Origin: Bog-756 sp963753905
GTDB taxonomy: Bacteria > Actinomycetota > Acidimicrobiia > Acidimicrobiales > RAAP-2
Assembly (NCBI GenBank): GCA_963753905.1
Contig: CAVWDZ010000002.1
Coordinates: 724,762-788,761 of the forward strand
Direction: 5' to 3'
Length of the DNA stretch: 64,000 bases
The position numbers and the translations under genes are program-made. Shown here one piece after another: positions 15,597 through 25,124 of this stretch (position 1 is the first letter of the stretch; each line of letters opens with the position of its first letter). The notes below the pieces were generated by a model. It was given only the letters and a program-made list of their open reading frames with translations. It was not told the origin of the DNA and did no database searches.

Positions 15597-17372
15597 TCAC
15601 GGGAGCGAGTTCGACTGTGGGGCAGTCGGTGTCGCTCCGGGGGCGCACGCGCGCGGGTCCCACCGCTGCAGGTTCGACGTCGTCGGGGTGGGCTCGGCGA
15701 TGGCGCCCGAACTGGCCGGCGTCGAGTTCGTCGGCGGCGCGGTCGACGCTGTGGCGGCGGTTGAGGCGGGCGCGCTCTGGGCTGGGGCGTTGACGGTGAA
15801 CTGCGTACCCGTCACGACGGTCACCTGCGCACCGTCGATGACCTGGGCGGGATCGTAGGCCATGATCGCTGAACCCGAGATCGAGCGTACGACTGCCTCG
15901 GCGGCCGCCTCGGTGCTGGGGGAGCGGGAGCCGTAGTAGACGTAGGTCTCAGCCACATCGCCAGCCGGCCGCGAGTCTGCGACTCCCACGGTGTGGAAGC
16001 CGAGCTGGGCAAGGGCTCCTGCGGTGTCGGACGCCTGGTTGTAGGCGCCCGTCGCGTTGGACACCGACACCGTCACCGACGAGGGAGCAGGAAAGGGCAG
16101 ACCCGTCATCGAGTCGGTGGTCGGACTGACGCCGAGGACCTGGTCGATTGCGGCTTGATCTTGGGACTGGGATGGAAACTCGACATCGCCGTAGCTGTAC
16201 CCGTGATACTGGAGCGCTCCGCCCGGACCATCAGGGTCGGTGACCACCGCGACCGGGAGGGTCAGCTGCGGCACGGAGTTGATGTCTATCGAGTGGAAGT
16301 CGAGTACGAGATTGGCCATATCCCCGACCGACCAGGACTGGTCGAAGGTGAGGTCGCTCTTCACCGAGTTGATCAGATTGATGTCGGCGATGGGATTCCC
16401 GAGGCCCTGTTTGGCGACGGCGCTCCCCAGCACGCGCAGGAATTCGTGATCTCGCCGAATCCGCGCAAGGTCACTCTGGGCCTCCGGTTGCCACGAGTAG
16501 GGATCGTCCGGGTTCGACGACGGTGTCTCGTACCGGAGGTGCCGGGCGCGGACGACCTCGAGGGCCTGCGTCCCGTTGAGGTGGACGCACGCTGCAGCCC
16601 GCTGGTTGAGGCCCGAGCTCACCGGCTGGTCGCCGCTGACGCCTCCCCCGGTGGCGGCCCAGTCGAACACCGACACCGGGAAGGCCATGTTGATGCCACC
16701 GAGCGCATCGACGATGTTGGCGAACTGGTCGAAATTGAGCGACACCGCATGCTGGATGGGGATGCCGAAGTCCTCCTCGATGGCGGCAGTGAGCTGGGTA
16801 AGCCCTTGAAAGAGGCCGGCGTCGATCTTGTTCGGGCCCGTGCTCCGGGCATTGGGGATGAACAGGTCGCGAGGGATCGAGAGCAGGGCGAGACGGTGAT
16901 GGACCGGATCGGCATGGAGGATCATGATCACGTCGCTGTTGACGCCGTTCACGCCCTGAGAGCAGATGCCGTACGCGGGGTTCTGAACCGCCAGGGAGCA
17001 GCGGTCGGTCGAACCGACCATCAAGATGTTCTCGGTTCCCGCCTCTTGACCGGTGGTGAAGGCACCGCTCAGACCTCGGACCTGGACCCGGTTGAGGTCA
17101 TGGGTCAGGTAGTAGGCGTAGCCGGCAGCGGATCCGACGATCGCCAGCAGGACCACGAGGGACACGATGACGATGCGCCTGGCCCGGTGGCGACCGCTCT
17201 TCTTCGCCTCGCGCCGTTCGCGTCGTGATGTCCTGTGCAGGCCTTCCTCCCCGGGGGCTGCACCTTCCTCGTCTTCGGCCGCCCGGGTCGTGCGGCGGTT
17301 GGCAGAAATCTGATCGCCCAGGGCGCGCAACCGTTCTTCGCTGGTCGATCCCGTTGGTGTGCTGTCCCTCAC
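15597..17372 (-). CDS. LytR-CpsA-Psr (LCP) family cell-wall glycopolymer ligase
   Basis: A protein of about 591 residues from the GTG at 17372, which has GGAGG about ten bases upstream. An ATG at 17495 would add an Arg/Pro-rich stretch that does not look like protein. A cytoplasmic charged N-terminus is followed by one membrane helix (about 67-88), then the LCP catalytic domain with NILMVGSTDR and the Asp/Arg-rich HRLALLSIPRDLFIPN segment, then a LytR_C domain (VTVSVSNATG onward), and a Pro/Thr/Ser-rich tail. LCP enzymes attach teichoic-acid-like or arabinogalactan-type polymers from lipid carriers to peptidoglycan on the outer membrane face. It is the gene upstream of the transporter leader on the same strand. 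Confidence 0.9.
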   Translation of the reverse strand: MRDSTPTGSTSEERLRALGDQISANRRTTRAAEDEEGAAPGEEGLHRTSRRERREAKKSGRHRARRIVIVSLVVLLAIVGSAAGYAYYLTHDLNRVQVRGLSGAFTTGQEAGTENILMVGSTDRCSLAVQNPAYGICSQGVNGVNSDVIMILHADPVHHRLALLSIPRDLFIPNARSTGPNKIDAGLFQGLTQLTAAIEEDFGIPIQHAVSLNFDQFANIVDALGGINMAFPVSVFDWAATGGGVSGDQPVSSGLNQRAAACVHLNGTQALEVVRARHLRYETPSSNPDDPYSWQPEAQSDLARIRRDHEFLRVLGSAVAKQGLGNPIADINLINSVKSDLTFDQSWSVGDMANLVLDFHSIDINSVPQLTLPVAVVTDPDGPGGALQYHGYSYGDVEFPSQSQDQAAIDQVLGVSPTTDSMTGLPFPAPSSVTVSVSNATGAYNQASDTAGALAQLGFHTVGVADSRPAGDVAETYVYYGSRSPSTEAAAEAVVRSISGSAIMAYDPAQVIDGAQVTVVTGTQFTVNAPAQSAPASTAATASTAPPTNSTPASSGAIAEPTPTTSNLQRWDPRACAPGATPTAPQSNSLP

Positions 17373-17592
17373 TCTGGCGGAGCCTCCGGGGCGTCGATCG
17401 CGATGATTCCCGTCCGGTCGACCGCGGCCGGGCCGGGAGGGCCGTGGGCAAGAAGGAGATCGTACCTGCAAGGTCGGATCGATCACCGTCAGCATCCGCC
17501 TACCCGGAGTGGTCTCGATCGATCCCGAGTCACCGATTGGCGGCCAGCTTCAGCTACAACCAGCTGCAGGGCTGTGGGTGTCCCTCGTCGAC

Positions 17593-17817
17593 TCAGACGG
17601 CATTCTTTCGGGCGCATTCCCAGTAGCGATGAACGGCGACCACGGTCCAGATCGCCTCCACCACACCGAATGGCCACGCTCCAGAGAGGAATCCGTAGAT
17701 GCTGGACAGGCCACAACCCAGTGCGAACGCAAGGATGAATCCAGTACCACGCCTCTCCAGTGCGTACATGGCCATCATGAACGTGAGGACGACGATGCCG
17801 AAGACGGTCAGGTTCAT
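17593..17817 (-). CDS. small membrane protein, hypothetical
   Basis: A 74-residue protein with two or three hydrophobic segments (MNLTVFGIVVLTFMMAMYAL at the start, then GFILAFALGCGL and FGVVEAIWTVVAVHRYW). Composition is clearly that of an inner-membrane protein and the surrounding frames are not. Many actinobacteria have similar short proteins of unknown role between larger genes. A GGAGG lies somewhat far (about 16 bases) before the ATG. I cannot assign a function. Confidence 0.6.
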   Translation of the reverse strand: MNLTVFGIVVLTFMMAMYALERRGTGFILAFALGCGLSSIYGFLSGAWPFGVVEAIWTVVAVHRYWECARKNAV

Positions 17818-17918
17818 GACCCAACGCTACGCCTCCTCGAGACGGGGCGAACACGAGCTCAGAGGGGTGTTGGGGGCGTGGCGATTGGTCGCCGTCCGCA
17901 GCTGAGGACGGTCTACAA

Positions 17919-19214
17919 CTAGCTCCCCCGGTAGTAGGTCCCGTCGCAGCGGAACCCCTTGGTGGTACCGGTGACGGGCGGATCGTCGAGTCGCTGGAAC
18001 GTGCCGTTGGTGACGCGTCCCAGCAGGTAGCAGGTGATCGGCACCTTGTCTGCCGGGTTGCTCACCGGGATCAGGTTCCCGCTGTCGAACGCGGTGATCT
18101 TCCGCAGCGCCTGCAGGAGAGCGCCCCGACTCGGGTTCGTGCCGGTATTCCGCAGCGCGTCGACGAACAGCTCACCGCACAACCACCCGGTGAGTGTGAC
18201 GAAGTCGGTCGTGAACCCAGGTGAGACCTTCTGGACCCAGGTATCGAAGGTGGTGATCGTCGGGATCTGGGCAGCGTCCTCGCCCAGGTAGAACGACGCC
18301 CCCTGTTCCAGATAGGCCCCGTCGACGGCAGCAGGTCCACCTGCGTTGCTGACGAGCTGCTTGCTGTAGGCGGGCGCGCCCAACACCACCACTGGGTGGA
18401 AGTTCTGCTGGGTGAGGTCTCGGAAGATTGCCGACGCGTAGTTCTGGGGCTCCTGTTCGAGGAAGAGGATCTGCACCCCGGCCCGCTTCATGGCCACGAC
18501 CTGTGGCGTGAAGTCCGTCGTCGTGGCCGGAAGCGCCGGGTCGTAGAGCACCGTGTAGCCGAGGTGCTGCATGGCGCTCTTTTCGCTGTCCCAGGCCAGC
18601 TCTGTCGATGGTAGGTCGGCGATGATCGTGGCTGTATGGGTGATCTTCGTCGGGTAGATCTGCTTGAAGTAGAGGAGCGGACCGGTCGGCCATCCGTCCG
18701 AAGCGGGTGTCGGGCTGAAATTGTTCGGGAGCTTCTCAGTGTCCGGGTCGAGCGACGCGCTGATGTCGGGGAATCCGGGATTGGCTCCGATCTGCGGCTC
18801 GCTGAAGCTGTCTTCGAGGGAAAACCCTCCCACGCTGGCGAAGTCCGACTGCATGACGCTCTGGACCTCCTGCTTGTTGAGCGCGCCCTCGAACCGGTCG
18901 TCGAAGCTCGATACGACGATCTTGCGGCCGTTCACGCCGCCCTGCGAGTTCACGTAGGCGGCGTAGGCCTCGGTTCCCACGAGGGCGCCGGTGAACAGCC
19001 CGGCCAACTGGGTCGTGACGTTGCCGATCGTCACCGACGTGGGCGTCACTCCGGTGTGGTCCTGGAAGGCGGACGCCGGGATCGGTGGCGTCGACGAACT
19101 GTTCGCTGCACTGCTCGCCGAGTTGGTCGAGGAACAGGCGGTCAGCAGCCCGGCCATGAGCGCCAGACAGGTGGCGAGTGCTGAGAGCGGGGTCTGCCGT
19201 ATCCGGTGGATCAT
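17919..19214 (-). CDS. ABC-transporter solute-binding lipoprotein (branched-chain amino-acid type)
   Basis: A 431-residue protein with a lipoprotein signal: hydrophobic core, then LLTAC with the lipidated Cys at 27, then a Ser/Thr-rich linker. The mature part follows the type I periplasmic-binding fold of LivJ-like receptors, including VTIGNVTTQLAGLFTG at the start, NSQGGVNGRKI, and a second lobe with VVVLGAPAYSKQL. It would bind a small solute outside the membrane and deliver it to an ABC permease, but no permease or ATPase genes lie nearby, so it is an orphan receptor or serves a distant transporter. ATG at 19214 with a weak ribosome site. Confidence 0.85.
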   Translation of the reverse strand: MIHRIRQTPLSALATCLALMAGLLTACSSTNSASSAANSSSTPPIPASAFQDHTGVTPTSVTIGNVTTQLAGLFTGALVGTEAYAAYVNSQGGVNGRKIVVSSFDDRFEGALNKQEVQSVMQSDFASVGGFSLEDSFSEPQIGANPGFPDISASLDPDTEKLPNNFSPTPASDGWPTGPLLYFKQIYPTKITHTATIIADLPSTELAWDSEKSAMQHLGYTVLYDPALPATTTDFTPQVVAMKRAGVQILFLEQEPQNYASAIFRDLTQQNFHPVVVLGAPAYSKQLVSNAGGPAAVDGAYLEQGASFYLGEDAAQIPTITTFDTWVQKVSPGFTTDFVTLTGWLCGELFVDALRNTGTNPSRGALLQALRKITAFDSGNLIPVSNPADKVPITCYLLGRVTNGTFQRLDDPPVTGTTKGFRCDGTYYRGS

Positions 19215-19321
19215 ATGACGATGTCCGGATGCGGCGCCATCGATTGCCCATGTGGTCTCCTGGTCCGAGCAGCGTCCATCGCCGTTAGCATCTCAAGACT
19301 TGTGTCGATTCTGGAGATCAC

Positions 19322-20128
19322 ATGACCGACATATCCGGTCCGGGGCAGTTATCCGTTCCAAGCCGGCTCGGGGTGACGGCGCGCATCGATGACAATGGCC
19401 TCGTCATCGAACTGAGGCCCCGGGACGAGGCGCTGCATCACGGCGTCGTTCGGGCCAGTGTCCTCTCGTTCGTCATCGACGTCGTGGCGGGGATCCCTCT
19501 GGATCAGGACGCCGACGTGTGGACGCTCACGTCTGACATGACGGTCCGGATGCGCCCGATGCCCGCACCCGAGCGCATCGACGCGACGAGCACGATCCTG
19601 CGCCAGGGGCGGCGATCGGCCACGTGCCTGGTCGAGCTCACAACCGACGAAGGAGCGCCCATCGCGGTCGGTGCGATCGGGTTCGTGAAGACCGCTCGCA
19701 AGGCGACCGATCCACCAAAACCGAATGTGCCGATCGGGCAGATCCCTCTGATCTTCCGCGATCCCGGCAACCTGACAGGACCGTTGCGCGAGGAAGCTGG
19801 CATCGAAGCGATCGACGCGGCCGAAGGCGTGGTGCAGGTCGAGGTCACGCCTGCCCTCCGCAACCCCGCGGGGACGCTGCAGGGAGCGATGGTCGCGCTT
19901 CTGGCCGAGGCTGCCGCAGAGGACCTTCTCGCGTCACGCTTCGAATCGCCGGTCGTGGTGACCGAGCTCGACCTCCGATATCTCCGGATGGCGCAGGTGG
20001 GCCCGGTTCGTACCCGGAGCAGACTCTTGGGCACAGGACCGGATGCGCCTGTCCAGGTCGAGCTCGTCGACACGTCCACAGATCAGGTCACGACGCTGGT
20101 CTACGCCAGAGCGGTCTCCGCCCACTGA
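19322..20128 (+). CDS. double-hotdog acyl-CoA thioesterase-like protein
   Basis: A 268-residue protein containing two hotdog-fold halves: the first around HHGVVRASVLSFVIDVVAG (residues about 40-60), the second around NPAGTLQGAMVALLAEAAAE (about 180-200). Each has the long central helix and flanking strands of PaaI-like or TesB-like thioesterases. It probably hydrolyses an acyl-CoA. ATG at 19322 after GGAG. It is divergent from the solute-binding lipoprotein, sharing a 107-bp intergenic region, and converges with the mannosidase gene. The substrate cannot be inferred. Confidence 0.75.
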   Translation: MTDISGPGQLSVPSRLGVTARIDDNGLVIELRPRDEALHHGVVRASVLSFVIDVVAGIPLDQDADVWTLTSDMTVRMRPMPAPERIDATSTILRQGRRSATCLVELTTDEGAPIAVGAIGFVKTARKATDPPKPNVPIGQIPLIFRDPGNLTGPLREEAGIEAIDAAEGVVQVEVTPALRNPAGTLQGAMVALLAEAAAEDLLASRFESPVVVTELDLRYLRMAQVGPVRTRSRLLGTGPDAPVQVELVDTSTDQVTTLVYARAVSAH

Positions 20129-20177
20129 CGCCAGGTCGGCCCGTCCACGTGTCGGAGCACCTCCGGTGAGGTGGCGA

Positions 20178-22979
20178 TCAGGAGGAGGCGTCGACGTCCA
20201 GGGTCAAGCTCGGGAGGGCGTCGCCCCCCTGGTTCAGATCAATGGTGACCGACGAGCTTCCCGGGCTTCCCGAGGTCACCCGGAGCGGCGTCGTCGAGCG
20301 GCCGTCGACCACACGCAAGGTTCCCGACGTCGGTGAGACGGTCACCCCGGCGTCCCCTGCCGAGGGAACCACGTGCCACGCAACCATTCGAACCGACCCC
20401 GAGCTCCCCGCTCCTTCTTCCTCCTGCACACCGAGCTCGAACGTGGCTACACCGTTGGCGGGCACCGTGATCGATCCGCCTGGCGTCGTGAACGGGACCG
20501 CTGGCGCGGCACCTCGAGGGAACGAGGGTGGGACGGCCGATGCGCTCGACCCCCAAGGGTCGTTGGGAGAAGTACCCAGGTCCACGGCCAGAACGGCTCC
20601 CTCCGAGAGGGCCGAGGTGGGGACCCAGGGCTTGTCCCAGGTCGACGACCCGCCAGATCCGATGGCGAGATCGGCATGTTGGATGTACGTATCGGGTGCG
20701 TGTGTGCCGGTGATGGTGATGGTGTGGCCGTTCCCCTCGGTGATGGTCACCCGCGGGAAGAGGGGGCTGGTCATGACCAGGTTGGCCACCCCCGGAGTCT
20801 CGGGGTAGAGACCCAGGGCGGCCCAGACGTACCAGGAGGAGATCGCCCCCAGGTCGTCCTCGCCCGGCTCGGCGGCCGGGGCGAGCGGGTAGAGCTGCGT
20901 CATGATGCGTCGCACCACCGACTGGGTCGCCCAGGGCTCTCCGGCGTAGTCGTACTCGAACGGGATCCACTCGCCCGGTTCGTTCCCGGCCCAGTCGTAG
21001 GGCGCGAACCGGGTCGCATCGAGCTGGGTGAAGAACGTGTTGAGGTTGGCCACTGCCGCCTGGTTCCCGCCCATCAGCCCGATGAGTCCGGCCAGGTTCT
21101 GGGGAACCGCCCAGGTGTACTGGATGGCGTTGCCTTCCTCGAAGCCCTGCTGGGCCACCCCTTGGGCCTCGAGCGAGGGGCTCGCCGGCTGGAAGGCCGG
21201 TCCGGCCGGAAAGCTCCCGTCGGCCTGGCGGGCCGAGAGGTAACCCGTGGCCGGATCGAACAGGTTCTGCCAGTTCTGCCCACGCTTGGAGAAGACCGCC
21301 GCCTCCGTCCGGTCGCCCGCGGCGAGCGCGAGCTGCGAGATAGAGAAGTCGTCGATCGAGTACTCGAGGGTCTCCGAACCGCCGTCGGTGTAGGGATACG
21401 AGGTCAGGTCATAGGACAGTTCTGGCACCCAACCCTGGGCCTCGTACTGGGTCAAATTCTGCCGCTCGCTCACGACGCCGTTCTCGGGAACGGTGGCCCC
21501 GTGGATCATCGCCTCGAGGGCATCTGTCAGGTTGAACTGGCGCGCCCCGTACGCGTAGGCGTCGGCGATGATCGGGTCGGCCGAATCCCCGTCCCACTGA
21601 CTCGCGTCGTTGTCGGCGATCGCCCACCTGGGCAAGAAGCCCCCTTTTGTCTGGGCCGCGTCGTTCAGCAGTGACTGGACCATCTGGGAGGTAGGGCCGG
21701 GCAGCAGCATGGCCAGGAGAGGCACCTCGGATCGGTAGATGTCGGCCTCCGAAAAGTTGGCGTACTGCACCTGACCCCTGGCCACTGTATGGATCCGGTG
21801 GTCGAACCCGATGTACCGGCCGTCGTCGTCGCTGAAGACGGAGGGGAACAGTAAGGAGTGGTAAAGGGCCGTGTAGAAGGTGCGCCGAGCAGTCTCGGTG
21901 CCTCCCTGGACGGCCACACGGTCCAAGAGGCCGTTCCATTCCGCGGTTGCCGCATCGGAGACCTTCTCGAGGTTCCAACCAGGATCCTCGGTGGCCAGAT
22001 TTGCCGCGGCACCCTCCGGCGAGACGAAGGAGATGCCCACCTTGACCAGGACCGTCTGAGGTCCCGATCGGCCCGGACGACGGAAGTTGAGCCAGGCTCC
22101 GCAGGCCACAGCTGCAGTACCCGCGCACGATTCCTTCGAGCTCACTGCGTTGTTCTGCCACGTGCCACTGGCGACGAACGCATCGGAGAAGCGCGCCGCG
22201 AAGTACAGGGTGTAGTTGCCCGGGATGCCGCAGAAGTCCCCGCTGGTCACTGATCCGGTGAGCTCGTCGGTCCCGACGACCTGGACCTGCGCGGCGCTCG
22301 ACCCGTTGGCGGAGTCGCTGACCTTGAACAAGAGGCCGTCACCGTCGGTCGGGTCGACGGCATCTGCCGGCGCCGACGTTGCGGGAAACGTGAACGCCCC
22401 CAACGCGCTCCGGGTGGTGGCGGTGAGCCGCACCCCGATGCCCTGGCCTCCCGAACCGAGGCTGACCGCGTAGTTGCCCGCCGAGGCCCGTTCGTTTGCA
22501 TGGGAGAAGGGCTGGACCGCGTCCTCGGGGTCGGCGGGCATCGGGCCGCTGATCGGCAGGATGGGAATGTCCCCGTAGATCGCGCAGCCCGGACCTGAGA
22601 GGTGGGTCAGGCTGAAGCCGGAGATGTCGGAGTCGGCGTAGTCGTAGCCCGAGCCGGTCGTGACCTGGCGATCCGGCGAGGTGTCGGGGCTGAACTGGAC
22701 CATCCCCAGTGGCACCGAGGCACCCGGATACTCGCTCACGTTCGCCGGTTCCACCGACCCGACCCCGGTCCCGGCCTCCGGATCCACGAGAGCGGCCGGC
22801 CCACCCGAGGACGGGCCCGAGGGGACCGTGATGGGCGATCCGGCCGGACTCTCGGCAGTCGTCCCGACACTCGTTGGCCCGGCAGAGCCCGATTGGAGGA
22901 TGACCGCGACTGCTCCCAACGCCAGTGCGGCAACCACGGACGCCACGAGTATCACCCAACGCCTCGGCGCCTTCGACAT
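20178..22979 (-). CDS. GH92 family alpha-mannosidase, membrane-anchored or secreted
   Basis: A 933-residue protein with an N-terminal hydrophobic helix (about 9-28) acting as anchor or signal, then the GH92 domains. Diagnostic segments are the early GYDYADSDISGFSLTHLSGPGC, the mid-protein HTVARGQVQYANFSEADIYR, and the late GNEPGEWIPF and GEDDLGAISSWYVWAALG. The last two carry the acidic catalytic residues of this inverting, calcium-dependent family. GH92 enzymes remove mannose from alpha-mannosides, usually outside the cell. The C-terminus adds about 150 residues of beta-rich domain. Only AGGG seven bases before the ATG serves as ribosome site, and an IS481-type element begins 14 bp upstream of the start. 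Confidence 0.92.
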   Translation of the reverse strand: MSKAPRRWVILVASVVAALALGAVAVILQSGSAGPTSVGTTAESPAGSPITVPSGPSSGGPAALVDPEAGTGVGSVEPANVSEYPGASVPLGMVQFSPDTSPDRQVTTGSGYDYADSDISGFSLTHLSGPGCAIYGDIPILPISGPMPADPEDAVQPFSHANERASAGNYAVSLGSGGQGIGVRLTATTRSALGAFTFPATSAPADAVDPTDGDGLLFKVSDSANGSSAAQVQVVGTDELTGSVTSGDFCGIPGNYTLYFAARFSDAFVASGTWQNNAVSSKESCAGTAAVACGAWLNFRRPGRSGPQTVLVKVGISFVSPEGAAANLATEDPGWNLEKVSDAATAEWNGLLDRVAVQGGTETARRTFYTALYHSLLFPSVFSDDDGRYIGFDHRIHTVARGQVQYANFSEADIYRSEVPLLAMLLPGPTSQMVQSLLNDAAQTKGGFLPRWAIADNDASQWDGDSADPIIADAYAYGARQFNLTDALEAMIHGATVPENGVVSERQNLTQYEAQGWVPELSYDLTSYPYTDGGSETLEYSIDDFSISQLALAAGDRTEAAVFSKRGQNWQNLFDPATGYLSARQADGSFPAGPAFQPASPSLEAQGVAQQGFEEGNAIQYTWAVPQNLAGLIGLMGGNQAAVANLNTFFTQLDATRFAPYDWAGNEPGEWIPFEYDYAGEPWATQSVVRRIMTQLYPLAPAAEPGEDDLGAISSWYVWAALGLYPETPGVANLVMTSPLFPRVTITEGNGHTITITGTHAPDTYIQHADLAIGSGGSSTWDKPWVPTSALSEGAVLAVDLGTSPNDPWGSSASAVPPSFPRGAAPAVPFTTPGGSITVPANGVATFELGVQEEEGAGSSGSVRMVAWHVVPSAGDAGVTVSPTSGTLRVVDGRSTTPLRVTSGSPGSSSVTIDLNQGGDALPSLTLDVDASS

Positions 22980-22992
22980 GGAGAAACCCTAG

Positions 22993-23016
22993 GTCTTCCG
23001 GACCGAGAGTCGAGGT
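22993..23016. repeat. left terminal inverted repeat of the IS481-type element
   Basis: 24-bp end starting GTCTTCCGGACCGAGAG, directly after CTAG; 20 of 24 bases match the right end in inverted orientation. Confidence 0.85.
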
Positions 23017-23044
23017 GACAGATGGACTCCGTGATTGATCGTGG

Positions 23045-24031
23045 TCATGCTGCTCTGTTCCTCTTGTGTCTGTCGAGGATCTCGTGGGGGGTGCGTCCGG
23101 CCATGTAGTCGCCGTGGTTGCGTCGCTTCCGATGGTAGGTGACAAGCCAGGCATCAGCTTCGGCCTGGAGCTGGCGGATCGTGGTGAAACGCCGGCGATG
23201 GAAGGACGGTCGCCAACATTCCTCCAAGATGGTGCCGTGGAAGCGCTCGCAGACAGCATTGTGGTTGGGGGAACGGGGCGGAATGCGCTCGTGATGCAGA
23301 CCCTTTCTGACCAGGTGGGCCCGGAACGCTGTGGCCTTGTATTCGGGACCGTTGTCGCTGAGCACGGCTCGCACCGTGACCCCCTGGCGCCGGTAGTGAC
23401 GGAGCAGCTGGTCGATGAACCGGACGGTGTGGGCCCCGGTGACCGGACCGAGGACGATGGCCACGAAGGCCCAGCGGGTGAACACGTCGATCGCGGTGAG
23501 CTGGTACACCTTGCCCACGCCCTTCAGGTTCCCGACGTAGAAGCTGTCCACGCAGACCAGCTCGCCGGGCCCGCCGGTGGCCAGGCAGAAGCCGAACGGC
23601 CCACCCTCTCTGGCCGCCTCGGTGACCAGGCCGGTGGTGGCCGCGGTGATGGCCGCCGCTCGGGCCAGGCGCTCCCGCCTCCGGCCCAGCCCATGGACGA
23701 CCAGCAGCTTCTGCACGGTCGACTTGGCGATCGAGAACCCGTGATCACCGAGGCGGTCGGCATACTGGCGACAACCGATAGTGGGTTCCAAGACGGCCAA
23801 GGTCAACAGGCGCTCGACCACGTGGGTCGGGGTTGCCGAGGGCATCTGGGGTGTCCGACGGGTCTTGGGCATCAGGGCGGCCAGTCCGTAGGCGTCGGCC
23901 CGCTTCTTCCACGAGTAGTACCGGGTCCGGGAGATGCCGAAGACCCGACAGGTCTCGGCCACATTGCCCGTTCGCTGGGCATGCTCCAACACGGCGATGC
24001 GACGCTGGTAGATGATCTCTGCTGGGGTCAC
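23045..24031 (-). CDS. IS481 family DDE transposase
   Basis: A 328-residue single-frame transposase starting at the GTG at 24031, with AAGGAG nine bases upstream. An N-terminal helix-turn-helix (RTGNVAETCRVFGISRTRYY, about 20-39) is followed by an integrase core. The catalytic triad reads Asp162 (VCVDSFYVG), Asp226 (LSDNGPEY) and Glu262 (CERFHG), with 35 residues between the last two as in the DD35E pattern. The C-terminal YHRKRRNHGDYMAGRTPHE motif is typical of IS481/IS3-like enzymes. No frameshift or stop interrupts it. It moves the surrounding element by cut-and-paste or copy-type transposition. Confidence 0.93.
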   Translation of the reverse strand: MTPAEIIYQRRIAVLEHAQRTGNVAETCRVFGISRTRYYSWKKRADAYGLAALMPKTRRTPQMPSATPTHVVERLLTLAVLEPTIGCRQYADRLGDHGFSIAKSTVQKLLVVHGLGRRRERLARAAAITAATTGLVTEAAREGGPFGFCLATGGPGELVCVDSFYVGNLKGVGKVYQLTAIDVFTRWAFVAIVLGPVTGAHTVRFIDQLLRHYRRQGVTVRAVLSDNGPEYKATAFRAHLVRKGLHHERIPPRSPNHNAVCERFHGTILEECWRPSFHRRRFTTIRQLQAEADAWLVTYHRKRRNHGDYMAGRTPHEILDRHKRNRAA

Positions 24032-24105
24032 GGTGATGGGCTCCTTGGCTCTGTGATGGGAACCACAGAGTCCATCGCCGTGCCCTACCTCAGGGTGGAT
24101 ATGCA

Positions 24106-24129
24106 ACCTCATCCCTCGGTCCGGAAGCC
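24106..24129. repeat. right terminal inverted repeat of the IS481-type element
   Basis: 24-bp end which, read inward on the minus strand, starts GGCTTCCGGACCGAGGG; followed outside by CTAG at 24130-24133. Confidence 0.85.
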
Positions 24130-24233
24130 CTAGGTGTTGCCGCCCGGGCACACAGGTGCCCGCCGAATGGCTGTGCGCGGACTCAGTCGTAGATGATGAC
24201 GAATCACTGGACCGGACCGGTACCGTCGAGTCC

Positions 24234-24971
24234 ATGGCTGAGCCGGAAACCGAGGGACGGGCGTCATCGTTCGGATCCGTGGCCGAGCTGTACGACCGTT
24301 TCAGACCGGGACCACCGATGACAGCCGTCGATTGGGTGCTGCAATCACAGGGTGGGATGGTCGCTGACATCGGTGCTGGGACCGGCGCGCTCACCCGACA
24401 ACTCGACAAGCGGGTACGTGAGGTCATCGCTGTCGAGCCCGACATCCGGATGCTCGAGGTGCTGAAGCACCGGTCACCGGACATATCGGCGATCCGAGGC
24501 AGGGCCGAAGAACTGCCCATCCGATCAGGGTCACTCGATGTGGTGACCATCTCGGCTGCCTGGCATTGGATGAACGCCGATCTGACCGTCGGCGAGGTCG
24601 GCCGGGTGCTGAGATCCGGCGGTGTACTCGGGGTAGTTGGGAACGGCGCCGACCGGTCGGTCGAGTGGGTCGCCGAGCTATTGGGACAGAGGAACCGGTC
24701 TCCCGGAGACAGGGAACGGCGTCATCGCGTCGAGCTGCCTCCTCGATCACCGTTCACCGGGATTGACGGAACCATCGTCAGGTGGTCCGTGCCAATGACG
24801 CAGGAGCAGCTGGTTGGTCTGGCTGGGACCTACAGCTCCACGATCACGATGCCGCCGGACCTGAGAGAGCGGGAGCTGAGCCGTGTACAGGCCGCCGCGT
24901 CGTCCATAGCCGCCGAGGGTGAGGTCGAGGTCCCGATGAGCTGTCGTTGCTGGCGAGCAGTACGTCTGTAG
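24234..24971 (+). CDS. class I SAM-dependent methyltransferase
   Basis: A 245-residue protein from the ATG at 24234. The SAM-binding motif I is VADIGAGTGALTRQL near residue 45, motif II is VIAVEPDIRML near 65, and motif III RSGSLDVVTISAAWHWM near 105. The SVAELYDRFRPGPP N-terminus is typical of the methyltransferase_11 group. The frame extends upstream of the chosen start with no protein-like character. The substrate is unknown. It lies just right of the IS element and is transcribed away from it. Confidence 0.85.
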   Translation: MAEPETEGRASSFGSVAELYDRFRPGPPMTAVDWVLQSQGGMVADIGAGTGALTRQLDKRVREVIAVEPDIRMLEVLKHRSPDISAIRGRAEELPIRSGSLDVVTISAAWHWMNADLTVGEVGRVLRSGGVLGVVGNGADRSVEWVAELLGQRNRSPGDRERRHRVELPPRSPFTGIDGTIVRWSVPMTQEQLVGLAGTYSSTITMPPDLRERELSRVQAAASSIAAEGEVEVPMSCRCWRAVRL

Positions 24972-25124
24972 CTCCGGCGCTGAAACAACGTCATCGTCGG
25001 CGGTCTGGATCCCTCGAGCAATCGGCGAGTTGCATCTGCCCACTTTCGGCCGCTGAGTAGCTCTGTGGGTGAACCCAGGACAGTTCATCTAACCTTTGGA
25101 TTGGAGGGCGAACGGAGCACCGAG

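Larger units (their letters stand above)
22993..24129 (-). mobile_element. IS481-family insertion sequence, complete
   Basis: A 1,137-bp element holding one transposase gene. Terminal inverted repeats of 24 bp begin GTCTTCCGGACCGAG on the left and GGCTTCCGGACCGAG on the right, matching at 20 of 24 positions. CTAG lies directly outside both ends (22989-22992 and 24130-24133), as expected for IS481, which is known to target and duplicate CTAG. A second partly shared block (GATGGACTCYGTG) lies inside each end at different distances. The intact reading frame and good repeats suggest a recent and possibly active copy. Confidence 0.88.

Noticed and set aside
20373..21674. 433-codon plus-strand frame opposite the GH92 gene
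   Set aside because: Low-complexity antisense frame; the minus strand encodes complete GH92 motifs.
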